Of a DNA stretch of 64,000 nt, positions 35,164-43,491 are shown in pieces. Under the pieces are notes generated by a model that was not told the origin of the DNA, made no database searches, and saw only the letters and a program-made list of their open reading frames with translations. The first letter of the stretch is position 1; each line of letters opens with the position of its first letter. The stretch is from Streptacidiphilus jiangxiensis (GTDB lineage Bacteria; Actinomycetota; Actinomycetes; Streptomycetales; Streptomycetaceae): NCBI RefSeq assembly GCF_900109465.1, contig NZ_FOAZ01000008.1:62001-126000 (forward strand). The letters run 5' to 3'. The translations under genes were made by a program, and so were the position numbers.

Positions 35164-35212
35164 CGGGAAACAGTGCGATCAATCACAACAAGTGTGTCTT
35201 ACGTGTTTCCCG
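35164..35212. promoter_or_regulatory. Crp-like site inside a 9-bp inverted repeat upstream of crp
   Basis: CGGGAAACA (35164-35172) and TGTTTCCCG (35204-35212) are perfectly inverted and enclose GTGCGATCAATCAC (35173-35186), close to the Crp consensus GTG(N6)GNCAC but lacking the internal G. It may be an autoregulatory site, or the outer stem may end transcription from the LCP gene. Confidence 0.45.
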
Positions 35213-35262
35213 ATCTCCTAGCCGGGTGCCACCCCTGAGACGGATCCGTCCACCAGCCGGGA

Positions 35263-36942
35263 TCAGTCGACGCAGGGGATGCCCTTGCCCATGTCGACCG
35301 AGGCGCCCTGGAACGGAATGCTCGAGGTCGTTCCGCCCGTCGCGGCGCTGTCGGACGAGCTGCCGGAGGTGCCCCCGGCGGCGCCCGCGTCGGCGCCGAG
35401 GAGGACCTCGACGTGGCCTGCCGCGACGTTCGCCGACGCGGTCGGCACCGCGGAGACGCCGAGCTTGGCCGCGACCTGCTTCGCGGCCTTGGCCGCGTCC
35501 GCGCCGGAGCCGTAGCGGATGACGGTGTGCGCGCGGGCCGTGGCGTTGCCGGTGCGGCCGGCGGTCCAGCCGGCGTCGACGAGGTCCTTCTGCTTCTGTG
35601 CGGCGAGACCGGTGACGCCGGATCCGTTGAGCACGTCGACCGCCGCGGGGGCCACGGGCGTGGACTGCCGCTGCGCTCCGGAGGCCGGCGCCGGTGCGGG
35701 CGCGGTCGTGGAGGGCGCGGCGGCGGGGCTGGGGTCGACGGAGATGAGTCGCTGCATGATCCGCTGGATCTGCTGGGCGTCCACCAGGTTCACCGACTCG
35801 CCGTTGCGGGTGGCGAAGCCCTGGATCGGCAGGGTGTTGAAGACGACGTTGCCACCCGTCAGGTTCGGCACCTGCTGGGCGAAGTCGAGGACGTTCCACT
35901 GGGAGTCCAGCACGACGTCCTGCTTCACCACGTCGAACAGGCCCTGCATCTTGCCCAGGTCGTTGAAGAGGCCCTCCTGCTTCAGCTTGTACATCACCGA
36001 GGAGATGAAGGCCTGCTGCCGGTGGGTGCGGTCCAGGTCGCCGTTGGTCAGGTTGTGCCGTTGACGGACGAAGGAGAGGGCCCCGGCCGCGTCCAGGGTG
36101 TTGTAGCCGGCGTGGAAGTCGGCGCCGGAGCCCTGGCCGGTCATGGCCGGGTCCTTGGTGGCGTGCTTGAGGCAGACCGTGATCGGCTGGACGACCTTGG
36201 CGATGTCGTAGAAGCCGAGCAGGTTGACCTCGGCGAAGTGGTCGATGCGCACGCCCAGGAACTGCTGGACGGTGGCGAGGGTGGCCTCGCGCCCGGCCTC
36301 GCGGCTCTGCTGTTCGAGGGCGGCGCCGGTGACGCCCTGGGCCTTGAGCGTGGGCTCGACCGCGGCCTTGGCCAGGCCGTAGGCCTCCTTGATCTTGTGG
36401 TGACCCTGGGAGGTGCCGTCGCCGTTGAGCGTCTCGACGTAGTCGTCGCGCGGGATGGAGAAGGCCTGGACCTTGCCGCCGTTGGCGGGGATGTGGAGCA
36501 GGATCAGGGTGTTGGTGTTGTAGCCGCCGATGTCGCTGGAGCCGGCGTGCAGGTCCTGCTCGACGAACTGCTTGGGCAGGTCGTTGCCGTTCATGTCCTT
36601 GCGGCTGTCCAGGCCGATCAGCAGCAGGTTGATCGAGTTGTCCAGCTTGGGCGGCGCGTGCCGCTGGGTGATGCCGAGGGCGTCGGAGGTGTTCAGGCCG
36701 TCCGTCAGCGAGTGGTAGGTGAACCAGGAGACGCCGCTGCCCAGCAGCACCACGGCCGAGGCGGTGGCCACCACGGCGCGTCCGGCGCGGACCAGTGGCG
36801 TCGCGGGACGCCGACCCACCACGCGGTCCGCGGGCCGCTCGCCGGGGCGGTCGCCGTCACGCTCGCCGGTGCGGTCCGAGGGACGGCCCGAGGGACGGCC
36901 CGAAGGACGCCGCTGCGGGCGGTCCTGGGGGCGGTCAGCCAT
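35263..36942 (-). CDS. LytR-CpsA-Psr (LCP) family protein with LytR_C domain, paralog C
   Basis: The 559-residue protein is a more distant LCP member than the twins at 20-24 kb. The head (1-45) is a run of GRPSGRPSDRTGER-type repeats, followed by a membrane helix (about 50-72). The LCP domain begins at NSINLLLIGLDSRKD (near 101), includes AFSIPRDDYVE and the catalytic-site SFVRQRHNLTNGDLDRTHRQQ (near 280-300). A LytR_C-like domain, VDVLNGSGVTGLAAQKQ, lies near 430. It transfers lipid-linked polymers to the wall. Its start overlaps the stop of the upstream DUF6542-like gene by 8 bases, so they are coupled. Confidence 0.92.
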   Translation of the reverse strand: MADRPQDRPQRRPSGRPSGRPSDRTGERDGDRPGERPADRVVGRRPATPLVRAGRAVVATASAVVLLGSGVSWFTYHSLTDGLNTSDALGITQRHAPPKLDNSINLLLIGLDSRKDMNGNDLPKQFVEQDLHAGSSDIGGYNTNTLILLHIPANGGKVQAFSIPRDDYVETLNGDGTSQGHHKIKEAYGLAKAAVEPTLKAQGVTGAALEQQSREAGREATLATVQQFLGVRIDHFAEVNLLGFYDIAKVVQPITVCLKHATKDPAMTGQGSGADFHAGYNTLDAAGALSFVRQRHNLTNGDLDRTHRQQAFISSVMYKLKQEGLFNDLGKMQGLFDVVKQDVVLDSQWNVLDFAQQVPNLTGGNVVFNTLPIQGFATRNGESVNLVDAQQIQRIMQRLISVDPSPAAAPSTTAPAPAPASGAQRQSTPVAPAAVDVLNGSGVTGLAAQKQKDLVDAGWTAGRTGNATARAHTVIRYGSGADAAKAAKQVAAKLGVSAVPTASANVAAGHVEVLLGADAGAAGGTSGSSSDSAATGGTTSSIPFQGASVDMGKGIPCVD

Positions 36943-37519
36943 GGTGGCTCCTTCGCGGGACAGGGACCTGGGCGTCGCGGTCGGCGGCCGCGCGGGCGGT
37001 GGCCCGGACGGCGGCGCGGTGGGTCAGCACGCGCCGCAACGCGGGGGCGGCGAGGGCGGCGAGCAGCGCGAAGAACATCGCCGGGAAGAGCTCGACGGAC
37101 CACTTCAGCAGCCCGGTGCCGAGCTTGGTCCCGGCGAAGTCGGAGCTGTGCAGCAGCAGTTGGTCGAGGAACGCGATCCCGGCGATCACCAGCGGCGGGC
37201 TGGGCAGCACCCACCACAGCCCACGCCTGGTCACCAGCAGAGCGGCCCAGGCCGAGGCCAGCACCGAGCAGACGGCGAACACGGTGCCGAGCGGCGCGCC
37301 GGACACCTCGTCGACCAGGGCGCCGAACAGCGGCAGGCCCAGCAGTACCCAGCCGGCCTGCGGCCGGGCGAGCCGCAGGCGCGCCGATCCGGTTCGCGTC
37401 GGTCCGCCGCGTTGCGGCGTGGGCTGCCCGCCCTGGGGGCGGACCGCGCGTTGGGTCGGCGGCTGGGCGGCCCGGTCGCCCGGTCGCTGCGTCGGACGCT
37501 GCGTCGACTGCCCAGTCAT
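36935..37519 (-). CDS. Membrane protein of DUF6542 type, LCP partner
   Basis: The 194-residue protein starts at the ATG at 37519 with GAGGAGAGG three to eight bases upstream. A Gln/Arg/Pro-rich disordered head (MTGQSTQRPTQRPGDRA...) of about 50 residues precedes three or four membrane helices (GWVLLGLPLFGALVDEV, VFAVCSVLASAWAALLV, VLPSPPLVIAGIAFLDQLLL, LFPAMFFALLAALAAPAL). This is the DUF6542 arrangement as I remember it. The function is unknown. Translational overlap with the LCP gene implies a shared role in wall-polymer attachment. Confidence 0.8.
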   Translation of the reverse strand: MTGQSTQRPTQRPGDRAAQPPTQRAVRPQGGQPTPQRGGPTRTGSARLRLARPQAGWVLLGLPLFGALVDEVSGAPLGTVFAVCSVLASAWAALLVTRRGLWWVLPSPPLVIAGIAFLDQLLLHSSDFAGTKLGTGLLKWSVELFPAMFFALLAALAAPALRRVLTHRAAVRATARAAADRDAQVPVPRRSHHG

Positions 37520-37679
37520 ACCTCTCCTCTCACGCCGGTCCTCCGCACTGCGTGTCAAAACCCATAAACCCACAAGATCGGGCTTAACAGGTGTAACAGA
37601 CGCACAGGGGACATTCATGGTTCCGCGCGGAAGTCGCGGTGTCACGTGTGCATCGCCGCAGGTCGATTCGGCCCGATCG

Positions 37680-38333
37680 TCACGCGCCGGGCGTGCGCCC
37701 CCCGGCGCGCGGGGCGTTCCCGCGCGACTCCACGGCGAGCGCGACCAGCTCGGCCCACCAGCCGTCGCGACCCCGGGTCAGCAGCTCCTGGGCCTCCTGC
37801 GGTGGCATGACGCGAACCTCGACCACGGACTCCCCGTCCTCCGGATTGGTCGGCGCGGAGTCGACGACCACCTCGGCCCAGCCCCACAGCCAGGCCTTCT
37901 CCGGGTGCGGCTGCCACGGACGGTAGGGCGTCGGCCGGTCGGTGACGCACCGGTGCGCGCCGATCCACACCGGCGCGTCCAGCAGCCGCGCGCCCGCCTC
38001 CTCGCGCAGCTCACGGGCCAGGCAGTCGTCGATGCTCTCGTCCCGCTCCCGGGTGCCGCCGGGCAGGAACCAGTGGTCGCGCTCGTCACGGCAGAGCACG
38101 ACGCCGTCGCCCGGGCCGGGGCCCTCCGGCGTGTCGGGCAGCGGGGCGAAGCCGATCAGGTGCACGTTGGTGACCAGCCGGTCCTCCGGCATGACGGCGG
38201 CGAACTGGGCGTCGTAGCCGCCCCAGGCCCAGAACTGTGGTGCGTGCAGGCGCGGGAAGCGCCGTGCCAGGGCCTGAAGTTCGGTGGGATCCGGCCGGGC
38301 CGGGTCGTCAGAACGCGTCGTCGTCCGTGTCAT
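37680..38333 (-). CDS. NUDIX hydrolase
   Basis: The 217-residue protein has a canonical NUDIX box near 100-122: GGTRERDESIDDCLARELREEAG, whose core keeps Gly, the REx2EE helix and the final Gly. About 60 residues precede the box (FPRLHAPQFWAWGGYDAQF), an N-terminal extension of unknown role. The substrate is a nucleoside diphosphate linked to an unknown moiety. It lies downstream of, and co-directional with, the GT-C-like gene (gap 115 bp). Confidence in family is high, in substrate nil. Confidence 0.9.
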   Translation of the reverse strand: MTRTTTRSDDPARPDPTELQALARRFPRLHAPQFWAWGGYDAQFAAVMPEDRLVTNVHLIGFAPLPDTPEGPGPGDGVVLCRDERDHWFLPGGTRERDESIDDCLARELREEAGARLLDAPVWIGAHRCVTDRPTPYRPWQPHPEKAWLWGWAEVVVDSAPTNPEDGESVVEVRVMPPQEAQELLTRGRDGWWAELVALAVESRGNAPRAGGRTPGA

Positions 38334-38448
38334 TGATCGAGCGTAGCGGCTCGACTGGCCCGTTCGGGGGAGCGCGCGAAGTGCAACGGTTTGACGCGCG
38401 GTTGCCGAAACGTCACTGCGGGTGCGCGACCGCGGACGGCCCGACGGG

Positions 38449-39750
38449 TCACCCCGCGTCGACCAACTCCGGTGCCGCAGCGTGCCGGGACGAGCGGGCC
38501 GAGGATCCCGCCGCGCCGGCCGCGACCTGGGCTCGGCGCCCGGCCCGGCGCCCGGCTCGACGCTCGGCGCGACGCCGCTTGCGCTGCCGCTTCGCGCCCG
38601 GCGTCGGCCACAGCAGCACGTAGGCGACGGACAGGGCCACGAAGCCCAGCCGCACCAGGCCGCGGGTCGGGTCGTCCGGGATGACCAGCGTCCCGCCGTA
38701 GAGCGAGAGCAGTGCGATCCAGCTCCACCACGGCACCAGGCGCCGCTGCCCCACCGCGTCCCACAGCAGCGTGCCGAGCAGCACCGAGGCGCTGTAGTAG
38801 GTGTAGACGCTCGGGTCGAGCAGGATGCGCGCGTCCGCGCCCAGCAGGATCACGGCCGGCCAGCGTCCGCGCCACACCGCGATCGCCCCCAGCAGACCCC
38901 CGAGCGCGAACTGCGCCGGGCGGTCCCAGGGCGGCGTGCCCGCGCTGTGGACGCCCAGCCAGCGCAGCGAGGACGCGGGCTGGTTGGGTATCGCGAACTT
39001 CGCCGCCGAGATCGAACCCAGGTTGCCCAGGTAGAACGGCAGCCAGGCGCCCGCGACCAGCGCGCAGAAGAGCAGGAACGGCCCGCGCCGCCCGCCGCGC
39101 GGCAGCGCCAGCAGAAGTACCGCGAACGGCACCGCGGTCGGCTTGGCGTCGACGGACAGCGCCAGCCACACCGCCACCGCCCAGCTGCCGCCCCGCGCGA
39201 GCGAGTGCACGGCCACGGTGGCGAAGAAGAGCGCCAGCACGTCGTCCAGGTGCGCGAAGCGGACCGAGACCTCGATCCACATCGGGATGAAGGCCAGCCC
39301 CGCGGTGAGGATCCGCTGCTGCAGCCGCCGGTGGTTGGTGCCCGTGCCCAGGTAGTGCAGGGCGGCCGTGCGGCCCACCAGGATCAGCATCACCAGGCCC
39401 AGCACCGACATGGCCGCCTCGGCCAGCAGCTGCCCGGTGGCCGGCGCGAACGGCTGGAACAGCCGGGCCGCGGCCAGGCTGACCGGCCCGATCTGCAGAT
39501 CCGGGTGGTTCGCGTACAGCGACAGACCCCCGCCCGGCTGGTCGCCGAAGAGGAGTTGCTCGCCCTGGCGCAGGTAGTGCCACGACACGCCGCCGCTGGG
39601 CACGACCAGCACGAACCAGAGCGCAGTCCACCCGACCAGCAGCGCGTGGTGCCTGCGCAGCGGCAGCCACGACGCGATGCGTCCGGTGTGCGCCCGGTAG
39701 TCGGAAAGCGGTCCCTCCCCGCCGGATCGGCCCACGTTCTTCTCTTTCAC
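38449..39750 (-). CDS. Polytopic membrane protein, GT-C-like glycosyltransferase fold
   Basis: The 433-residue protein starts at a GTG (39750) with AGGA nine bases upstream. It has about ten membrane helices, with a His/Asp-containing first extracytoplasmic loop (YANHPDLQIGPVSL near 80) and RFAHLDDVLALFFA near 165, the kind of acidic loop motif seen in polyprenyl-phosphate-dependent GT-C enzymes (GT87-like). The C-tail (about 380-433) is very Arg/Ala-rich (RQRKRRRAERRAGRRAGRR) and presumably cytoplasmic. A role in glycan assembly would fit the LCP neighbours, but that is inference. The upstream AT-rich segment near 39790 probably holds divergent promoters. Confidence 0.7.
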   Translation of the reverse strand: MKEKNVGRSGGEGPLSDYRAHTGRIASWLPLRRHHALLVGWTALWFVLVVPSGGVSWHYLRQGEQLLFGDQPGGGLSLYANHPDLQIGPVSLAAARLFQPFAPATGQLLAEAAMSVLGLVMLILVGRTAALHYLGTGTNHRRLQQRILTAGLAFIPMWIEVSVRFAHLDDVLALFFATVAVHSLARGGSWAVAVWLALSVDAKPTAVPFAVLLLALPRGGRRGPFLLFCALVAGAWLPFYLGNLGSISAAKFAIPNQPASSLRWLGVHSAGTPPWDRPAQFALGGLLGAIAVWRGRWPAVILLGADARILLDPSVYTYYSASVLLGTLLWDAVGQRRLVPWWSWIALLSLYGGTLVIPDDPTRGLVRLGFVALSVAYVLLWPTPGAKRQRKRRRAERRAGRRAGRRAQVAAGAAGSSARSSRHAAAPELVDAG

Positions 39751-39810
39751 CCGATTCAGTCCTTTGTTCCCCCCGGGCGCGGCACATCCTAGGCGTTGAA
39801 TGAAAGAAAT

Positions 39811-40623
39811 ATGAGTGGCACAGTCCGGACGAAAGTCTTACCGAGTGGTGGTGGTCCGTTGAGCGCGTGGGTTCTCTTCGTCACCGTCCTGCTGGCCTGC
39901 GCCGTCGAGGCCGTCGAGGCGCTGACGGTGGTCCTGGCCGCAGGCGTCGGCCGGGACTGGCGTTCCGCCGGCCAAGGCGTCCTCGCGGCGCTCACCGCGC
40001 TCACCGCGACGGTCGCGGTGCTCGGCCCCGCCGTCGGCCGGATCCCCTTGGGCGGTCTGCGCCTGGTCGTCGGCGCGCTGTTGTTGGTCTTCGGCCTCCA
40101 GTGGCTGCGCAAGGCCGTCCTGCGGGCCTCGGGTCTCAAGGCGCTGCGCGACGAGGAGGCCGCCTACACCCGCGGCCTGGCCTCGGCCCGCGCCGCGGCG
40201 GCGGGCGGGCGCGGCGTGGTGCGCGACTGGTACGCCTTCACGCTGGCGTTCAAGGGGGTCTTCCTGGAGGGTCTGGAGGTGGTCTTCATCGTCCTGACGT
40301 TCGGCGCGAACGCCCACGATGTTCCGCTGGCCGCGCTCGCCGCGGCGGTCGCGGTGGCGCTGGTGGCCGGCGCCGGTTTCGCGGTGCGGGGACCGCTCGC
40401 GCGGGTCCCGGAGAACACCATGAAGTTCGTGGTCGGCACGATGCTGACGGCCTTCGGCGTGTTCTGGTCCACGGAGGGCGCGGGCGCCCACTGGCCCGGC
40501 TCGGACGCGGCCCTGCTCGTGCTGGTCCCCGGGATCGCCCTGGTCGCCCTCGGCTACGTGCGGCTCCTGCGGAGGGCGGAGCGGAAGACGGAGAAGTCGG
40601 AGAGGACGGGGGCGACGGCGTGA
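39811..40623 (+). CDS. COG4280-type predicted membrane protein (FTR1-like)
   Basis: The 270-residue protein has about seven membrane helices and two related acidic motifs: CAVEAVEALTVVLAAG in helix 1 and FLEGLEVVFIVLTFG in a later helix, both resembling the REGLE motif of FTR1/EfeU iron permeases. This places it in the COG4280 family, thought to be cation permeases. No EfeO or EfeB-like partner is nearby, so iron import is only a guess. The start is uncertain: the ATG at 39811 has a weak site, and a TTG at 39796 or 39859 is possible. It overlaps the next small gene by four bases (GTGA). Confidence 0.78.
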   Translation: MSGTVRTKVLPSGGGPLSAWVLFVTVLLACAVEAVEALTVVLAAGVGRDWRSAGQGVLAALTALTATVAVLGPAVGRIPLGGLRLVVGALLLVFGLQWLRKAVLRASGLKALRDEEAAYTRGLASARAAAAGGRGVVRDWYAFTLAFKGVFLEGLEVVFIVLTFGANAHDVPLAALAAAVAVALVAGAGFAVRGPLARVPENTMKFVVGTMLTAFGVFWSTEGAGAHWPGSDAALLVLVPGIALVALGYVRLLRRAERKTEKSERTGATA

Positions 40624-40817
40624 GGACCCTGCGTGCGTTCGGACGGTTCTGGTACGACTTCGTCATCGGCGACGACTGGCGCGTCGCGGTGGGTGTCGCC
40701 GTCGCCCTCGGTTGCACGGCCGCGCTGGTCCACGCGGGCGTCGACGCCTGGTGGCTGACGCCGCCCGCGGTCGTGCTCCTCCTCGGCCTCTCGCTGAGGC
40801 GGGCCGCGAAGCGGTGA
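40620..40817 (+). CDS. Small two-helix membrane protein coupled to the COG4280 gene
   Basis: This 65-residue protein starts at a GTG overlapping the upstream stop. The sequence opens VRTLRAFGRFWYDFVIGDDW, then two hydrophobic helices (AVGVAVALGCTAALVHAG and WLTPPAVVLLLGLSL) and a basic end, RRAAKR. The FWYDFVIGDDW segment before the first helix is typical of small proteins that sit next to COG4280 permeases (from memory). It may be an accessory subunit. It is convergent with the response-regulator gene, 5 bp apart. Confidence 0.75.
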   Translation: MRTLRAFGRFWYDFVIGDDWRVAVGVAVALGCTAALVHAGVDAWWLTPPAVVLLLGLSLRRAAKR

Positions 40818-40822
40818 CCGGT

Positions 40823-41455
40823 TCATCGGCCCGGGGCGAGGATGCCGCGTTCCATGGCCGTGGTCACCGCGGCGGTGCGGTCGGTGACGCCCAGCTTGCC
40901 GAAGGCGCGCAGCAGGTGGGTCTTGACCGTCGCCTCGCTGATCAGCAGCTCGCGGCCGATCTCGGCGTTGGTCAGGCCGGTGGCGACCAGGCGCAGGACC
41001 TCCAGCTCGCGTGCGGACAGGGCGGTGGTCGGGCCGGTGGTCCGGATCCGGGAGACGAGCTTGGCCGCCACGGTCGGGGCCAGCACGGTCTCGCCCCGGG
41101 CGGCCGCCCGGATGGCGTGGGCGAGCTCCTGCCGGGTGCAGTCCTTGAGCAGGTAGCCCGCGGCCCCGGCCGCCACGGCCCGCAGGATGTCGGCGTCGGT
41201 CTCGTAGGTGGTGACCACGACGACCCTGGTGCCGGGGCTCTCGGCAAGGATCATCGCGGTCGCGTCGGCACCGTCGGTCCCGGGCATCCGCAGGTCCATC
41301 AGAACGACCTCCGGCCTGTTCAGCAGCGTGGCGGCGACGGCCTCGGCCGCGCTGCCGGCCTCCCCGACAACCTCCAGGTCGGCCTCGGGCGCCAGCATGC
41401 CGCGGAGCCCTTCACGCACCACCGGGTGGTCGTCCACGAGCAGTACCTTGATCAC
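40823..41455 (-). CDS. NarL/FixJ-family response regulator
   Basis: The 210-residue protein starts at a GTG (41455) overlapping the stop of the kinase gene. The receiver domain (1-120) has Asp8-Asp9, the phosphoacceptor Asp54 (VVLMDLRMPG) and Lys at about 104 (YLLKD). The LuxR-type HTH spans about 145-205 (LSARELEVLRLVATGLTNAE). It is the output partner of the adjacent histidine kinase. Targets are unknown; the divergent VC0807-family gene beyond the kinase is the first candidate. Confidence 0.93.
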   Translation of the reverse strand: MIKVLLVDDHPVVREGLRGMLAPEADLEVVGEAGSAAEAVAATLLNRPEVVLMDLRMPGTDGADATAMILAESPGTRVVVVTTYETDADILRAVAAGAAGYLLKDCTRQELAHAIRAAARGETVLAPTVAAKLVSRIRTTGPTTALSARELEVLRLVATGLTNAEIGRELLISEATVKTHLLRAFGKLGVTDRTAAVTTAMERGILAPGR

Positions 41456-42657
41456 TGAGCTATCTCCACCCGGAGTCGGGTCCCGTCGCCGGGAGAGCTG
41501 TCCACGCTGAGCCGCCCGCCCACGCGGCCGACCCTGTCCTGCATGCCGACGAGACCGAAACCGCCCTCGTGCCCCTTCGTCCTGGCCCGTTCCGTGGGGA
41601 AGCCCACGCCGTCGTCGGCCACGTCGAGCCGGACCGATTCGGGCGCGTAGGTCAGGACCACGTCGACGGTGTCCGCCCGCGCGTGTTTGCGGACGTTGGC
41701 CAACGCCTCCTGGGCCGCCCGCAGCATCGTGATCTCGGCGTCGGTCGGCAGTCTTCGGGGCTCGCCGACGGTGCGGTAGCGGGCCCGGATGCCGGTCTCC
41801 TCGTCGAGCTGCCCGGTCAACCGGCCGAGCGCGTCGGAGAGGCTGGCCGAGTCGAGCGCGCTCGGTCCCTGCGAGGCGACCAGTGCGCGCGCCTCGGCCA
41901 GGTTCTCCCGCGCCGTGCGGGCCGCGAGGCCGAGCTGCCGGCACGCCTGTTCGGGATCCGGGTCGACCTGGGCCTCCGCGGCCTGGATCAGCATCAGGAT
42001 GCTGCTGAAGCCCTGGGCCAGCGTGTCGTGGATCTCTCCGGCCATGCGCTGGCGCTCCTCCAGGGCGCCCTGCCGGCGGTGCGCCTCGGCCAGTTCGGCG
42101 CGGGCCTGCTTCAGCTGCCCGATCAGGTGGTGGCGCTCCCGGCTCTCGGCGATGATCTGGTTGATCCAGCCGCCCAGGATGCTGGAGTGCGCGACGCCCA
42201 GTGCGCCGGCGGCGCCCACGATCGCGGCCGTGCGCGGGTCGTGCCGGGCCAGCGCGAACAGCGGTGGGATCAGGTTGACGCCGACGAACGCCAGGAAGGC
42301 CCGGCGGGGCGGGAAGGCCATGAAGAACTGCGGGTTGAGCGCATAGAGCAGGAAGGTCAGCGTCAGTCCGACGGGCAACTGTGACTGCGCCGCCGCCAAC
42401 AGGGCCGCCTGGCCGGCCAGGTAGGGGACGGCTGTCGCCCGGGGCTTGGGGCCGTTGCGCAGAATGGCGTGATGGCCGATCAGGCCGTACCACAGGCCCA
42501 TGGCCGCGACGCAGCCGATCCCGACCAGATGCGACCGGCTGCCGGCGCCCGGAGACAGGCCCAGCATGACCAGCGTGCAGGCGAAAACCAGCGAGCAGCT
42601 GAGGTCCCATCGGTTGGCCGGGCTGTCCCACACGTTCCACGCCGGAGTCCTGTCCAC
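41452..42657 (-). CDS. Sensor histidine kinase (NarL-type, HisKA_3)
   Basis: The 401-residue protein starts at a GTG (42657). About five membrane helices fill residues 20-160 with little extracellular sequence, so it probably senses a membrane signal. A coiled-coil linker (QLKQARAELAEAHRRQGALEE cut short here) leads into HisKA_3 with phosphoacceptor His210 (GEIHDTLAQGF). The ATPase domain has the N-box-like QEALANVRKHA near 310 and the G-boxes DDGVGF and GGFGLVGM. It phosphorylates the response regulator translated from the overlapping downstream gene. Confidence 0.93.
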   Translation of the reverse strand: MDRTPAWNVWDSPANRWDLSCSLVFACTLVMLGLSPGAGSRSHLVGIGCVAAMGLWYGLIGHHAILRNGPKPRATAVPYLAGQAALLAAAQSQLPVGLTLTFLLYALNPQFFMAFPPRRAFLAFVGVNLIPPLFALARHDPRTAAIVGAAGALGVAHSSILGGWINQIIAESRERHHLIGQLKQARAELAEAHRRQGALEERQRMAGEIHDTLAQGFSSILMLIQAAEAQVDPDPEQACRQLGLAARTARENLAEARALVASQGPSALDSASLSDALGRLTGQLDEETGIRARYRTVGEPRRLPTDAEITMLRAAQEALANVRKHARADTVDVVLTYAPESVRLDVADDGVGFPTERARTKGHEGGFGLVGMQDRVGRVGGRLSVDSSPGDGTRLRVEIAQ

Positions 42658-42768
42658 GCGCGGAAGTGTGGCACGTGCCGTTCGTCGAGCGTGTCAACCG
42701 ATCGGTGGACACCGGTGTGACCGCCCGGTGGATCGCGGCAACTACCGTTCCACGCAAGGCTTGTGAGT
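42658..42768. promoter_or_regulatory. Divergent promoter gap between kinase and VC0807-family gene
   Basis: The 111-bp gap contains two short perfect palindromes, CCGATCGG (42698-42705) and ACACCGGTGT (42709-42718), 12 bp apart centre to centre. They are candidate sites for the response regulator. No clear hexamers were assigned. Confidence 0.35.
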
Positions 42769-43491
42769 ATGACCACCACGCAGTCGACGCCGGCCGGGCC
42801 GCGACCCGGTGCGCGCAGGGGCCGGACCCTGCTGATGACCTGGGGCCCGACCATCCTCTTCAACGGGCTTCTGCCCTACTTCACTTACTCCTACCTCACC
42901 GGTCACGGGGCCTCCGAGGTGCAGGGTCTGCTGCTCATCGCGGCCTGGCCGGTGGTGGAGCTCCTGGTGTACTACCTGCTGCACAAGCGGTTGGACGAGT
43001 TCGGCGCGATGATGCTGGTGATGTTCCTGCTGACGGCGCTGTCCGCGGTGGCCTACGACAGCTCAAAGCTGCTGCTGCTGAAGGAGTCGGCGCTGACCGT
43101 GCTGCTCGGAGCGGCCTTCCTGGGCAGCCTGCTGCTGCCGCGACCGCTGATGTTCTACTTCGGCCGCAAGTTCGCCACCGACGGCTCGCCGGACAGCCTC
43201 GCCTGGTGGAACGGGCTGTGGCAGTACCCCGGCTTCCGGCACTCCCAGCGGGTTCTGACGGTCGTCTGGGGCCTGGGCTTCGTCGGGCAGGGCGTCCTGC
43301 TCGGCGCGCTGACGGCGGTGGTCTCCACCAGGACCATGGTCGGTCTCAACTCCACCGTCCCCTACGTCTGCATCGGCCTCCAGGTCCTCTTCACCATCGT
43401 CTACTCCAAGCGCTCCGCGGCACGCGGCGCGGCCCGGGCCGCCGCGGAGACCACGGCCCCCGGCTCAGCCCCCGGCCTCGTCGCCCAGTAG
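42769..43491 (+). CDS. VC0807-family membrane protein
   Basis: The 240-residue protein starts at the ATG at 42769, nine bases after AAGG; a GTG two codons earlier is closer to the site. It has six or seven membrane helices and the family landmarks TWGPTILFNGLLPYFTY (helix 1), PVVELLVYY (helix 2) and LPRPLMFYFGRKFA. The function is unknown; some members are called intracellular septation-like. It is divergent from the two-component system, so it may be its target. Its 3' end overlaps the convergent MocR gene by 27 bp. Confidence 0.82.
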   Translation: MTTTQSTPAGPRPGARRGRTLLMTWGPTILFNGLLPYFTYSYLTGHGASEVQGLLLIAAWPVVELLVYYLLHKRLDEFGAMMLVMFLLTALSAVAYDSSKLLLLKESALTVLLGAAFLGSLLLPRPLMFYFGRKFATDGSPDSLAWWNGLWQYPGFRHSQRVLTVVWGLGFVGQGVLLGALTAVVSTRTMVGLNSTVPYVCIGLQVLFTIVYSKRSAARGAARAAAETTAPGSAPGLVAQ

